Assembly: GCA_934234005.1 (NCBI GenBank)
Contig: CAKQHC010000018.1
Coordinates: 1-19,555, forward strand
Length of the DNA: 19,555 nucleotides
From: an uncultured Methanomassiliicoccales archaeon
GTDB taxonomy: Archaea; Thermoplasmatota; Thermoplasmata; Methanomassiliicoccales; Methanomethylophilaceae
Reading direction: 5' to 3'
Shown: one piece after another, positions 1-10,600 of the stretch
Layout: each line of letters starts with the position of its first letter
Position numbering within the stretch: position 1 is the stretch's first letter
Position numbers and translations under genes: made by a program
Notes under the pieces: model-generated
What the model was told of the DNA's origin: nothing
Database searches by the model: none
What the model saw: the letters and a program-made list of their open reading frames with translations, nothing else

Positions 1-444
1 ACACAGTATGCAGATCGGATAACTCATATCTATGTGAATAATGATTGCTTGATGCGTTGGGATTGTTTACTTTGTCTGTTGATATATGATTCATATTTTT
101 CGGGCACAATTTTGTAAGAGTTGTTTTTTTTGCATCCGTGTGCCCCACGATGAGAACAGCCGGCCTAATTTCAGACGTTTTCGATGATTGCGAGTATCGT
201 ACGGAGAATCACGAAAATAGAGAATTTAAGAATTTTTGGAATTGAATTCCGATTTTTCATAAAATTTCTGTTGGATTTGAGTCGGCTGGCGAATTTATTT
301 CAAAATTCGGAATAACACTCCTTCAATAACTGTTTTTAAATTTACCACCTAAATTATTCTTCCGAAGCTTGGATTGCAGATTGTTCGTAGGCGATTCGAA
401 AAGTCTGTCTGCAAGGAAAGGCTCCGATTAGTTACTTATGTTTG
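1..444. other. Left-edge region without a supportable gene
   Basis: No reading frame here has convincing coding character. Frame +1 is open from base 1 to a TAA at 115-117 (38 codons) and could be the tail of a gene starting outside the window, but the translation is not recognisable. A 31-codon ATG frame at 150-245 is too short and has no ribosome binding site. Bases about 238-315 contain two loosely complementary AT-rich arms around the word ATTCCGA (imperfect inverted repeat). This may be decayed DNA from an accessory region. Confidence 0.4.
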
Positions 445-453
445 TTTATATAT
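445..453 (+). promoter_or_regulatory. TATA box before the broken AAA15 ATPase gene
   Basis: TTTATATAT matches the archaeal TATA consensus well. Its centre lies about 28 bases before the TTG start at 478, so a transcript beginning 24-26 bases downstream would have almost no leader. A GGTGAG word at 469-474 could instead act as a Shine-Dalgarno sequence if transcription starts further upstream. Confidence 0.45.
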
Positions 454-477
454 CTGTAAAAAAATTACGGTGAGAAT

Positions 478-1596
478 TTGATTGAATCCTTTACCGTCGA
501 GAATTATAAGAATTTTAGAGATAAGGTCAAAATCGATTTCTCTAAGACCAAGAATTATGAATTCAATAATTATCTTATATCAAACGGGCTGCTGAACAAA
601 GTATTGCTAATATGAAAGAACGGTACCGGAAAAACTAATCTCGGAAGGGCTCTGTTTGATATTGTATATACTTTGACAGATCTTGCCATGGAGCAGGAAC
701 AAGTCGACAATGCAAGTTTTCTCAACGGATTCTCCGACAAGAGGTATGCGGAATTCGAATACATTTTCCGTTTAAACGGAAAAAGGATAGCTTACAGATA
801 CCGTAAAACAGATCCTGCGACCATTGTCTACGAAGAGCTTGTATCCGACGGAGAGCGCATTTTTATGAGGGACGGTAATTTGAATTCGGATTACACCGGG
901 CTTAAATCCATAGGGGCAGACAGGCTCAGGGTAAGCAATTTGGCGGACGGACGTTTGTCTATGTTGCGCTATATTGAAAACAATACGATACAGGATGACA
1001 ATTCTCCCGTTTCTCTTGTTATGGGATTCGTAAGAGGGATGCTATACTTTAGATCGACACAGGACGGGAATCGTTTTATTGGCTGTTCAAAAAATGTTGA
1101 AACCACGGACAATTATATCATCAAAAACAATCTTGTTGATGAATTCGAAAATTTCCTGAAAAAAATCGGTGCCATAGACATGAAGCTGGAGGCTGCCAAA
1201 ACTGTATCGGGAGATATTCTGGTCCAAAAAACAGGAAATAAAAGTCTGCTGTTTGCATCGGTTGCATCCAGCGGAACAAAATCGTTGCAGCTGTTCTATT
1301 ATTGGATGAAGCATTTCGGTAATGTGACGTTTCTGTTTATGGACGAATTCGATGCATTTTATCATTTCGAACTGTCTCTGAACATTTTGCGCGGCGTGTC
1401 GGAACAGACTGAGTTTCAATCGGTATTGACATCACATAATACTGCCCTGATCAGCAACGATCTTCTTAGACCGGATTGTTATATGGTTTTGGATAGCGGA
1501 TGTATCAGAACATTGCCGGAACTTACTTCCCGTGAACTCCGTCAGGGGCATAATTTGGAAAAGATGTTGAGAAACAGGACGTTTGACGAGAAATGA
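478..1596 (+). pseudogene. AAA15-type ATPase (COG1106-like), interrupted by TGA at the Walker A motif
   Basis: An ABC-type/OLD-like ATPase of the AAA15 group, a family often found in defence or mobile accessory DNA. Reading from TTG 478, the N-terminus (IESFTVENYKNF) is the family's usual opening beta strand. Codon 46 (613-615) is TGA; directly after it comes KNGTGKTN, the rest of the P-loop, so TGA sits where the family has glycine. One G-to-T change from GGA explains it. The frame is otherwise intact: signature-like SSGTKS at residues 264-269, Walker B FLFMDE with D289 and E290, and switch histidine H320 in LTSHNT. About 372 codons is near family length. A shorter product from TTG 673 would lack the P-loop and probably not hydrolyse ATP. 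The absence of frameshifts suggests a recent mutation or a sequencing error. The stop at 1594-1596 is TGA. Confidence 0.75.
613..615 (+). other. In-frame TGA replacing the first P-loop glycine
   Basis: The codons around it read Leu-Leu-Ile-TGA-Lys-Asn-Gly-Thr-Gly-Lys-Thr. Related ATPases have Ile-Tyr-Gly-Lys-Asn-Gly-x-Gly-Lys-Ser/Thr, so alignment without gaps places Gly at the TGA. TGA is the normal stop of every other gene here, so read-through as selenocysteine is unlikely. Confidence 0.8.
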
Positions 1597-1652
1597 GATT
1601 TGTATTTTCGGTATAGTTTTCTTCAGTTTTGTCGCCGAATGTCAGGTTAATT

Positions 1653-1679
1653 ATTTTGTTCCAAAATTTGAAACAAAAT
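1653..1679. promoter_or_regulatory. 27-bp near-perfect palindrome, operator candidate
   Basis: The arms are ATTTTGTTCCAAA and TTTGAAACAAAAT around one central A. One base pair is mismatched (C1661 against A1671). It lies 62 bases before the DUF234 ATPase start and 56 bases after the upstream stop, with a second palindrome just downstream. No T-run follows, so a protein-binding site is likelier than a terminator. That it is an operator is inferred. Confidence 0.5.
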
Positions 1680-1685
1680 TATTTG

Positions 1686-1700
1686 TTCCTAATTTTGGAA
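1686..1700. promoter_or_regulatory. Second palindrome TTCC-N7-GGAA, operator candidate
   Basis: TTCCTAATTTTGGAA has arms TTCC and GGAA with a mostly self-complementary AT centre. It shares the core GTTCC-x-AA-x-TTT with the 27-bp palindrome 6 bases upstream, so the two look like one binding motif in tandem. It lies 42 bases before the ATPase start, where a bound protein could cover the basal promoter. Confidence 0.45.
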
Positions 1701-1741
1701 TAAAACTTACAATTCAAATATGTCAATAACAATCACCGTGT

Positions 1742-3130
1742 ATGGAACGGTTCATAGGCAGGGAATCCGAACTCGCTTTTCTCGAATCTATATGGGAGGG
1801 GGCGGGTCAGCATACATGCAAAGTTATCGGGAGACGCAGAATCGGAAAAACCGAACTTCTTAAGAAATTCGCCGAAGGAAAAAGGTCTGTATACATCGAA
1901 TCCGCCATAGGTTCGGTTCCGGATAACATCCATATCATTACTGTCGCAATGAACGAGTTTGACGGTCGCGGTCGGACGGATCCGCCGTTTCTGTCTGATG
2001 CCTTGGGAGATCTATTGGATATATGCAGGGCCGGGCGCACCCTTGTCGTTATAGATGAATTGCCGTATTTGGTAGGATCAGGCGAGCAGGTTGCGTCATT
2101 GCTTCAGCATTTTATCGATTCCGTTAAACGTGATACGGAATCTATGGTGGTTGTATGCGGATCATCAGTAAGGATGATGAATCGGGAAACGACCGATTAC
2201 AGTAAACCCCTTTACGGCAGGTTTGCCAATGAACTGAAAGTGGATGAGTTGCCGTTGTCCGTTTGCAGATTGTTTCATCCCAAGATGTCGGACTTGGATG
2301 TTGTGAAGCTGTACCTGACGGTCGGCGGAATACCGCAGTTTCATTATGATTCCGATGCAGCTACATACAGAGAATACATCGAAAAGCATTTTCTGTCGGA
2401 TAATGCGGATATGAAAGAGGAGGCGGAATCTTTGATTGGCAGCGAATTTGTACCGTTGGGAAGATACATGGCCGTCGTCAACGCAATCTCAGACGGCACT
2501 GCATCGCTGAAGACAATCGCCGAAAAGACGCAGATGCAGAAGGCAACGTGTTCTCGCTGTATCGACGAATTGGACAGAGTGGGAATAATCGAGACGGTGC
2601 ATCCCATGTTCGGGTCTCCCAAGCACCCCATATATAGGATATTGGATCCGATGGTAGCTTTTTGCCAGGATGTTGTCAGAGAGGCCGCTGTGTATGTGTT
2701 CAGAAATCCGTCTGACACATACGATAAAATCTCGGAGAGAATCAGTACGTTTCTGGGCGGACGTTTCGAGGACCTTTGCAGGCGGTTTGTTATTGAAAAT
2801 TACAGATGTGCGGAAATCGGAAAATGGTGGGGTTTGGACCGTGAGAAGAGGACACGCGAAATCGATGTCGCATCCAAGGTTTTGGTAAACGGAGTCCAGG
2901 TTGCGCTTTTGGGAGAGTGTAAGTTCAGAACGGGTAAGATGTACGAAGAAGTTTTGGACGTATTCGTAAGCAGTTCTGAGTTTGTAAGGACCGATCTTCC
3001 GAAGAAATACATTCTGTTTTCAATCTCCGGGTTCGGAGAGGGTCTGAGGGACGAAGCCGCAGAGAAAGGCATTGTGCTTGTCGGATTGGAGGAGATAATC
3101 AGGTGGAAATTATCGGAGGACGGCAGATGA
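1742..3130 (+). CDS. AAA ATPase with C-terminal DUF234 nuclease-like domain (COG1672-like)
   Basis: A 462-residue STAND-type archaeal ATPase. The N-terminus FIGRESELAFLE is typical of the family. Walker A is G30RRRIGKT37, Walker B is LVVIDE at 101-106, and a sensor-like strand VVVCGSS is at 136-142. A winged-helix domain follows at about 244-300. The C-terminus matches DUF234 and retains a PD-(D/E)XK-like set: E343 in RFEDLCRRF, D375 in REIDVAS, and E392/K394 in GECKF. The protein is therefore intact and possibly nucleolytic. Substrate and biological role are unknown; such genes recur in archaea and gut bacteria and are often linked to accessory DNA. ATG 1742 has no Shine-Dalgarno sequence, and an AT-rich box at 1713-1721 about 25 bases upstream suggests a leaderless message. 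Two palindromes upstream suggest regulation, perhaps by its own winged helix (inference). Confidence 0.85.
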   Translation: MERFIGRESELAFLESIWEGAGQHTCKVIGRRRIGKTELLKKFAEGKRSVYIESAIGSVPDNIHIITVAMNEFDGRGRTDPPFLSDALGDLLDICRAGRTLVVIDELPYLVGSGEQVASLLQHFIDSVKRDTESMVVVCGSSVRMMNRETTDYSKPLYGRFANELKVDELPLSVCRLFHPKMSDLDVVKLYLTVGGIPQFHYDSDAATYREYIEKHFLSDNADMKEEAESLIGSEFVPLGRYMAVVNAISDGTASLKTIAEKTQMQKATCSRCIDELDRVGIIETVHPMFGSPKHPIYRILDPMVAFCQDVVREAAVYVFRNPSDTYDKISERISTFLGGRFEDLCRRFVIENYRCAEIGKWWGLDREKRTREIDVASKVLVNGVQVALLGECKFRTGKMYEEVLDVFVSSSEFVRTDLPKKYILFSISGFGEGLRDEAAEKGIVLVGLEEIIRWKLSEDGR

Positions 3131-3145
3131 AATGAATTCTCTGTT

Positions 3146-3165
3146 AACTCGAATGTAATCGAGTT
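3146..3165 (+). terminator. Hairpin followed by U-rich tract, candidate terminator
   Basis: A 7-bp stem AACTCGA/TCGAGTT with a 6-base loop starts 15 bases after the ATPase stop. CTGTTTTCTTG follows, giving a U-rich 3' side. It would separate the ATPase gene from the membrane-protein pair. Confidence 0.5.
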
Positions 3166-3254
3166 CTGTTTTCTTGTATGCATCATAGATTATACTAGTT
3201 TACAGTATTCTATATTATGAAGAGTATTTTTAAGCATGGTGTAGATTCGGATAT

Positions 3255-4064
3255 ATGGTCGGATATAGGACTAGCAGATTCCATAAGATTCTGACGGTTG
3301 TCTCCTTATGTACAGTCCTGATTTTGTCCGGAATTGTAATATTCGGATTGACCAATGAAAATACAATCGAATTAAAGGAAGGAAACAACCGTTTCGTCTA
3401 TATTGACGGCATGTATCTGGCTATAGAAGATGAGATAGAGATACGTAATGGATTCAACACAAATATAGACAATTTGAAAGTATGTGTTTCCTTGTATGAT
3501 ACGAAATACGACAGAACTATGACATTATGGAATTATGATAGCATCAATCTTCCATCAAAAGAGACCGTTTTGATTCCGGTTAAAATCCGTGTATCGGCAT
3601 TTTCTGTTGCAGCTGCGCTTATAGATTCTATCAAAGTAGAAGGGTCAGAGATAAAATTGCATGTAGACACCTCCGGAACATACGTTTACGGATTGTTTGA
3701 TATGGATGCGGAATTTGACATAACATATCCTCTTTCGGACGATGGGAAGACAGTCAGTTATGATGTGACGGAAAATACAGACAACAGATATGTTTTGGAA
3801 GTTTCAAACCTTCGGAAAGATCTCGTTCCGTCGGACAGACAAATCATTATTACCACGATCGATACCGAGATGTCTGTGGGTTTGTATAACAGTGAGGAAT
3901 CATTCAGCATCATTTTAGAAAGCGAGTCGGGATTGTCGGATGCTTTGGAGAAATTGAAAGCCGGCAATTCCACTGTTATAGGCATGGGCGATACATCGGA
4001 AGAAACGAAAGATGCTTTATTTGAGCTCATATCAGCGTTACTTTATCTGAGGTGGGTAATCTGA
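3255..4064 (+). CDS. Membrane-anchored protein with an extracytoplasmic beta-rich domain, unknown function
   Basis: 269 residues, not recognised as a known family. One strong hydrophobic segment at about residues 12-31 (ILTVVSLCTVLILSGIVIFG) would be a signal anchor. The rest is hydrophilic, rich in beta-branched and acidic residues, and probably lies outside the cell. The last residues (ALFELISALLYLRWVI) are again hydrophobic and could contact the membrane or the partner encoded next. ATG 3255 is the only ATG near the frame start. A weak GGTG at 3238-3241 is too far for good ribosome binding, and AT-rich boxes at 3190-3197 and 3211-3219 are promoter candidates. Its 3' end overlaps the next gene by 13 bases, so the two are very likely co-transcribed. 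An envelope or adhesin-assembly role is only inferred from the neighbouring giant surface-protein genes. Confidence 0.6.
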   Translation: MVGYRTSRFHKILTVVSLCTVLILSGIVIFGLTNENTIELKEGNNRFVYIDGMYLAIEDEIEIRNGFNTNIDNLKVCVSLYDTKYDRTMTLWNYDSINLPSKETVLIPVKIRVSAFSVAAALIDSIKVEGSEIKLHVDTSGTYVYGLFDMDAEFDITYPLSDDGKTVSYDVTENTDNRYVLEVSNLRKDLVPSDRQIIITTIDTEMSVGLYNSEESFSIILESESGLSDALEKLKAGNSTVIGMGDTSEETKDALFELISALLYLRWVI

Positions 4065-4519
4065 AATCCCAGATAATCGAAGGATTCCGTCAGATGATAA
4101 GATATATTTCCACGATATTTTTGGCTGTTGCAATAATCCTGTTAATCGTTTACATTTCACTTACAATAATCATGGACATCCCGGTAGATATAGTATCTAT
4201 CTCTTTGGATGTCCTAGTCATGATGGCAGGATTAATTCCAATATCTGTATTGGCATTTTTCATGGGATGTTGTCAACCCGGGACCAGAGATCGCCTTATT
4301 GTTCGCATTGCTATGAATTTTCTTCTGATTCTGTTTATATTTTTGATTGTGCACACATTCGATTATTCTCCGGACGATAGTTTTCCAGCGGGAGATCTGA
4401 CGGCTCAGGGTATAGATCTCACAATATATCTGGATAAAGTGTATTTTGTACTGATGTTGTTGCCGTTGATATCTATAGCCGATGCTGTTGCAGAGTTTTT
4501 GCACGGTATTGATGATTGA
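4052..4519 (+). CDS. Small integral membrane protein with four predicted helices
   Basis: 155 residues from GTG 4052, family not recognised. Hydrophobic stretches at about residues 18-41, 50-71, 84-103 and 128-146 suggest four transmembrane helices, with a CCQPGTRDR loop between helices 2 and 3. The start is uncertain. A good Shine-Dalgarno-like TGAGGTGG at 4048-4055 overlaps GTG 4052 and so cannot serve it; it is well placed for CTG 4061, which forms CTGA with the upstream stop, like a classic ATGA overlap. Starting there gives an N-terminus reading KSQIIEGF after the initiator. ATG 4094 is a third option, still ahead of the first helix. Overlap with the single-pass protein gene upstream suggests translational coupling and a two-protein membrane complex. 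No transport or enzyme motif is visible. Confidence 0.6.
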   Translation: MGNLKSQIIEGFRQMIRYISTIFLAVAIILLIVYISLTIIMDIPVDIVSISLDVLVMMAGLIPISVLAFFMGCCQPGTRDRLIVRIAMNFLLILFIFLIVHTFDYSPDDSFPAGDLTAQGIDLTIYLDKVYFVLMLLPLISIADAVAEFLHGIDD

Positions 4520-4635
4520 TGTTACACTTATGTGGTATAATATTATAAGACTCATTAATCTATACGTACTCGGTATTCATTTTACATATTAACATACATT
4601 ATTTTTTAATATCTGGAACACATCAATAATGCGCG

Positions 4636-4647
4636 TTTTATAATATT
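4636..4647 (+). promoter_or_regulatory. TATA-like box upstream of the giant surface-protein gene
   Basis: TTTTATAATATT fits the archaeal TATA box, with an expected transcription start near 4665 and a leader of about 28 bases. No Shine-Dalgarno sequence precedes ATG 4694. A second AT-rich box at about 4662-4675 would instead give a leaderless message. The 174-base gap (4520-4693) otherwise holds only AT-rich DNA, including a short ATAATATTAT palindrome near 4537-4548. Confidence 0.4.
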
Positions 4648-4693
4648 GTATTTATGCAGTTAAAAGTATTAATACAAAAGACCATAACACGCT

Positions 4694-7600
4694 ATGAATA
4701 CGCGCAAGATTGCGGTTCTTGCAGTTGTTTTGGTAATGGTGTGTTCAGCGACACTGATTGCTGCCACAACATTCGAAACACAGAAAGAATCGGAACAGAA
4801 TCCGAATCCGTCAGGATTCCTCTCGGATGTAAAGGACAATGACGGGTTTGGCATCCATTTCAACGCAGTAGGGCAGGAAGGATATGACATTCTGAGAACT
4901 GCAACGAAAACGATGAATATCAAAGATTTCGAATATGTCAGCAGTGACTTGGGAAATTTGCTCAACAGAATTTCGGATAACGAGAAGTTGTTGGATTTTT
5001 CGAAATTGTCTGCCACGATTGACGAAGAATTATGCTCAATCGATTTGACTTTTGATACGTGCTACAGAATAAGTTCTGACGGTATCGGGACAATAAATGC
5101 AAAAGGAATAATGTCTGGGCATATTGTTGACTGCTATCAGCAGGACGAGTCTTATTATGAGTATAAATGCTTCCCGGAAGGTGTTGTTGCATTAAATTAT
5201 AATAAGTGTGCCTTCACAATCAATTTCAATCTGATTTCAAACATCAAGAACGATCTTGTTGAATCAACCGAATTGTTCGTAGATGTTTCTCTCAATTTCG
5301 ATTATTACAGGAACTATAATGACGAAAGTAGTAGTGAAATTATATACACCGGTTTCGTGCAAGATGTTAATGATGATGTCAGCATCCAGATTGTATCTGA
5401 TTTGAACATTACAGGACCGGATACTTTCACCGAAATAATGCAATATCTGACGGATATTGATTATCAGGGATCAATGGTTATAGAATCCAGAAGTACTTTA
5501 ACATGTTATGAGAATTATAATGACGGGATTTATGGAAACCAGATTTCAAGATTCATAAATACAGAAGTACCAGCAGGTTTAATCGCAATAATATTTGCCC
5601 AATATGACCTCGATCTTAAAGAGATGGAAGAGGTATATGGTCTCATCAAAACTCTTATGAACAGCGGTATCGCCTATGATACGCTTTATCCGCTTCTCCA
5701 GAAGATGGGAGTGGACATGACTGTCGAAGAGTATGAGATGATACGCTCTATTCTGTATTCCCACCGTCTTCCGGCATACAGCGAATTCCATCCGGTTTTA
5801 AAGAAATTCGGTATAGAGGTAGATGAAGCCACATATACGTATCTGGACTCCGTTTTGTGCTGTTTGGACGGAGATTATTCCTTGGAGAGTGTCAATAAAG
5901 TATTGGTGCCCAGTGGGCTTCAGCTTACTCAGATACAATATGATCTCATAAGGAGCATCATTGATACTCGCGAGGTTCCGTCGTATGATGCCCTCAAGGC
6001 CGCCATCGGTGAAGAGAACATGATTTACACCGAGGCGCAGTACAGGCAGATCTGTTTGCTGATACACGAGGGAATTTTACCGTCATACGATGTGGCCGAA
6101 CCTCTTCTGACGGCTATCGGCGCTCCGGTGGATCAGGAACTTTACGAGAATTTTGCAGGCATGTACAATGCAATAGTACGCAACCCTTCCTATGAGAACG
6201 TCAAACCTGTTTTTGATATGATTGGTATAGCAGTATCGGAATCACAATATAATCTGCTTGTTCTGATTCTTAAGGATTATAAGACAATAGGCTACAACGA
6301 TGTGGCACCTGTTCTTGAAGAAGCAGGATACCCGATATCGGAAGAAGATTTCAACAAATTGGTTCAGCTGTTCGGAGAAATCAGGAACGGTGTGACTGCG
6401 GAACTGATGGGTGAGATATGCGAGACCCTTGGATTGCCAATCGGCGATGTACAATGTGTCGCTATACTGGCATTGATTCAGGAACATAAGATCCCTACAT
6501 ATGAGGACATAAACCCTGTTTTCGAGATGCTCGGTTTCCAGATATCAAAGGATACGTATGATTCTGTATGCAAAGAACTCTCCATACTGGGGTCGTCTCC
6601 GGGATATTTCAGTATGGAATTGATACTTGAGAGTATGGGATTGTTCGTTTCCGAAGGTGTTTATGACGGATCAATAAGTTTTGCAGATTCATTATATGAT
6701 TCTCTTGCAAAGATGAAGAACGATCCGGAACACACTTTGTATTATCTCAAGTGGGGAGACAGAGAAATTCATTCTGAGAACATGGTCACGGTACGTAGTA
6801 TCATCAACAAAGTTGTCATGCCCGAGGATAACAAATGGGTGAATACCGAATCAAGCTACGACATTAAGATTATTGGTTTTGACAAATATTATGCCATTGA
6901 ATCATTTGTTTGTGATGATGAAAATGCAGAAGTTGTTTATGTTCCCGGATATGTCTATGTTAATGAAATAAACGACTATACGAATTACATTCAGGATAAC
7001 TTATTTTTCCGTTTGGAGTCAAGTACGGCATATTTGTCAGGATACACAGTACCAGAAAATGGAATTCTGACAATTCCAGATACTGTAGAAGTTGACGGAA
7101 AAATCTATGAGGTGTATGTGTCGTCAAATTTCACATTCGATGATGTCAATGAACTTCATTTTGATTGTGAGATAGATTTGGATTATCTGGAAGTTATCGC
7201 CGAACCCAGTAAAATTTATATTTCTAAATTTACGAATGAATATTATTACAGAACACCGTTGAATCCGGAAAAATATGTCTTTGCAAATCAGACGGATGAT
7301 TTTGTTTTCAAATTATACGAAAATTACAAAGAAATCCGTATTTTGGGATTTGTTCATTCATTTGACGAGTATAAATTGTCTGATTCATATGTGATAGATG
7401 GTAAAAAGTATTCTTTGAAATCTGTTAGCAACATGTTTTCTACTACTATCGGGTGCTTGGACATCACAAATCATAGCACATACGTCGTCAACGGAGTGGA
7501 GTTTTATTTTGACGGCGATAAGTATTATACAGACGGTCACAAATTTAATTCATATGGATTATTCCCTATAGATTCTCAAGGAGCTGTTTTTGAAGGGCGT

Positions 7601-10600
7601 TCCATTATCGGTTTCATCAAGCCCTTGGATACATATGTTTATTCACGTGAAGAATCCGGTTATTCGAATATAACAATCTCAATCAGAGGACAGTGTTCTG
7701 TCGGTACGTTGGATCTTTCTAAAGCCAATTATTGTATTATAGAAAATATCGACGGGGTCGACAAAGTTATTCTTCCTGACAGCTACAGCCTGTACGGCGT
7801 GCGCAACACCGCGGTAGAAATCAGCGGAGTAACGTTTGCTAGCAACCCAGAATATTCTGCGGACGGTTTAGTAGCGGTTAAGAACGGCTTAATCTTGGAG
7901 CTTAAGGATTCATACATTAGTTTGATAGGTTCGTCCGAAAGATTCGATCAGTATTGTCTGACCGATTCTGTACCGATCTCAGTAATCGATTTGAAATATG
8001 GTCCGGGGTTCGGAGTTTTGGATGTTTCAAATTACGGCGGATGGTTAGTGACATTCAATTTGGGTCTTGTTGACAGATATGTATGTTCCAGTATGCCTTA
8101 TTTGGACTCTGTCATCACGTTTCCCGGAGAGTTAGTCTGTAAAGGAATAACTTTCCAGAAAAATTCAGACTCCATGTTTGATAGCAAATATGTGGCAGTT
8201 TCCGACGAGGGTGCGATTTTCGATACAAACTTCAACCTTCTGGGTTTCACCGGAGATACAGATTATTTCAAAATGACGGATTCTTTGCTCTTCGGCGGTG
8301 TAAAGTACAAGATAAGCCCAGGCACAGTTAAAATACAGACGGATTTCAAAGTAGGGGAGTTAATTTCAGAATCGCAGGTCAAATCTCTGAAAGGCGTTCA
8401 TTCTGTAGAATTCAAGTACCGCCAGGGAATAAGCAGTGTCGAAAATACGGAATCTTTGGAGAAAATATACAATCTGTATGAAAACAGCATAAGCTCTCTC
8501 TTGGAATTACCGAATCTTAAGTATGTCAAATTTAACGAGAACTGCAACATTACATTGGATGATGTCAAAACATTGCGCGATAACGGAATCGAATGTGAAA
8601 TCCCGTCTCTCAATGCAAGATATGATGACGAATCGGTTGTTATAGAAACTGACATCGGCAGTTTAAGTATCAACGATATTGTCAATGAGAATGTAAAGTC
8701 CGTAGTCTTCAAAGGACGCATCGGAACGATCGTATATGATTCGGGCAGCGCGACTGTTGCCTCCAATCTTACTTCGATAACATTCGAGTCTTATGTGGGG
8801 TATGTAGAAAGATACGCATTCCATGACTGTCTCGCGTTGGAATCTGTTACATTCAACGACGGTGTAGGGAGTCTGAGCGGAGATGCGGTTAAAAACTGTG
8901 AAAAGCTGAAGAGTCTTAAGATAAACGGTACGATCGGAGAGATAAGAAAATCATATGATGCATGTGTCGACATAAGTACAATCGATTTCAGCAATGTAAA
9001 ATCCATAGGTAGCATAGCATACAAGTCCATACAGGTAAGTTCCGATGAAAAACTTGGATTATTCACATCTCTCGCAGAAAATATTTCCGTCGATGCTTTT
9101 ATTATCGGAAGTCTCAACGTTGAAAAGCAGATGCCGGGAATACCCACACTTTACAGCAATGATGTTGCGACATACAAGCTCTATAAGGAAGACGGAGCGG
9201 TCAAGGCCTGTGTATATTCGTATTCCGAAGGCGGTATTCCCTCATCCGTACAATACGGAGAAACAACCGTTCCGGTAGGTCACGCCTCGATTGCAAGCAA
9301 CGGGTGGACGTTTAAAGACGGAATAATGACAATTCCTGCGGGAGTTTCAATCGACTGCAGCAGCGACGTATGGAATTCCATAGTACGTGTTTACAACAAC
9401 AGCGACAGGGTCATATGTAAAGGCAACCCGGACGAAAACCAATATCAGACGATTCTGGACGAGGACGGAAAACTGTTGGCCGTAATAGGCTTCGGAGATT
9501 TGAGCTACACAATTCCTGCTGAGTTGAATTTAGAGTATCGCGGAGATATTTCGAATTTCATAGGCAAATTGAATTCTCTGAAACTGACGAGCATCTCTGT
9601 TGAACCCGGTAATTCTTATCTCAGAGCAGTATCGATTGACGGATTCAGCACGCTTATTACAACAGTATCTTTGTGGGACACAGACTATACGTTAGTATCA
9701 TCAGGAACTATTGTGTATGTATGCGGAAATAATGAGGCGGGAGTCTATACAATTCCTGCTTTTGCCGCTCATTTCAAATACACAGGCATATTGGGCAAAG
9801 TCTCTGACGTAAAAGTGGAGCGCGGAAACGATGTTTTCTCTGTGCACGCATACGGCAATTACAACACTCTGCTTCGCAACGGATGTTTTGTCGCATTGTA
9901 TGGAAGCGGATCAAATTATGAAATTCCCAAAGAGATGACGTCAGGATCTCCGATGAATTATCTTTCGGATGATGTATATGTAAGCATCAACCCGGAAAAC
10001 AGCAGATATACGACGGAAACAGAAGGCTCGTTCCGTACACTCATCTATGACGGTAAGTCAATATATGTTTGGAGAATTGATGATAAGAGCAACGAATACA
10101 AGATTACCGCATCTACGACGTATTTGGATTTCGATGTGCTGAGAGAAAAACTCGGAATTACATCGGTTATTGTGAGCGAGGGTGTAACCCGCATCACAGG
10201 AACCATTTCCGAGGAGTCGTCTATAGTTAATGTGTCTATTCTCGGAAATCCGGAGGCATATTACCTGCATATAATGAAAGAATTGGATTCTTTCATTGTT
10301 AAAGAAAGTACATTTGACGGAACATATGAGCGTACCGTCAACGGACTTACCGTTCAGTATCTTCGTTACAATCTGATTTATGTCGGTAAAACGGATGGTT
10401 TCAATGCAGACCATGCGTTTGTCGATGTCGACGTAGGTACGGATATAGTAAATGTGGAGTCTTTGGAACTGGATGCGATTTCGATACCGTACGGCACCAG
10501 AGTCGATAATTGCAGATCATCAGCGATTATCGGCATATACTGTTCGTATGATACGCACGAAGTCTATGTAAACGGGAATCATTCGGTATACAGCTACGGT

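Noticed and set aside
613..615. TGA as selenocysteine
   Set aside because: It sits at a structural glycine of a P-loop, no selenocysteine insertion hairpin is apparent, and TGA is the ordinary stop elsewhere in the window.
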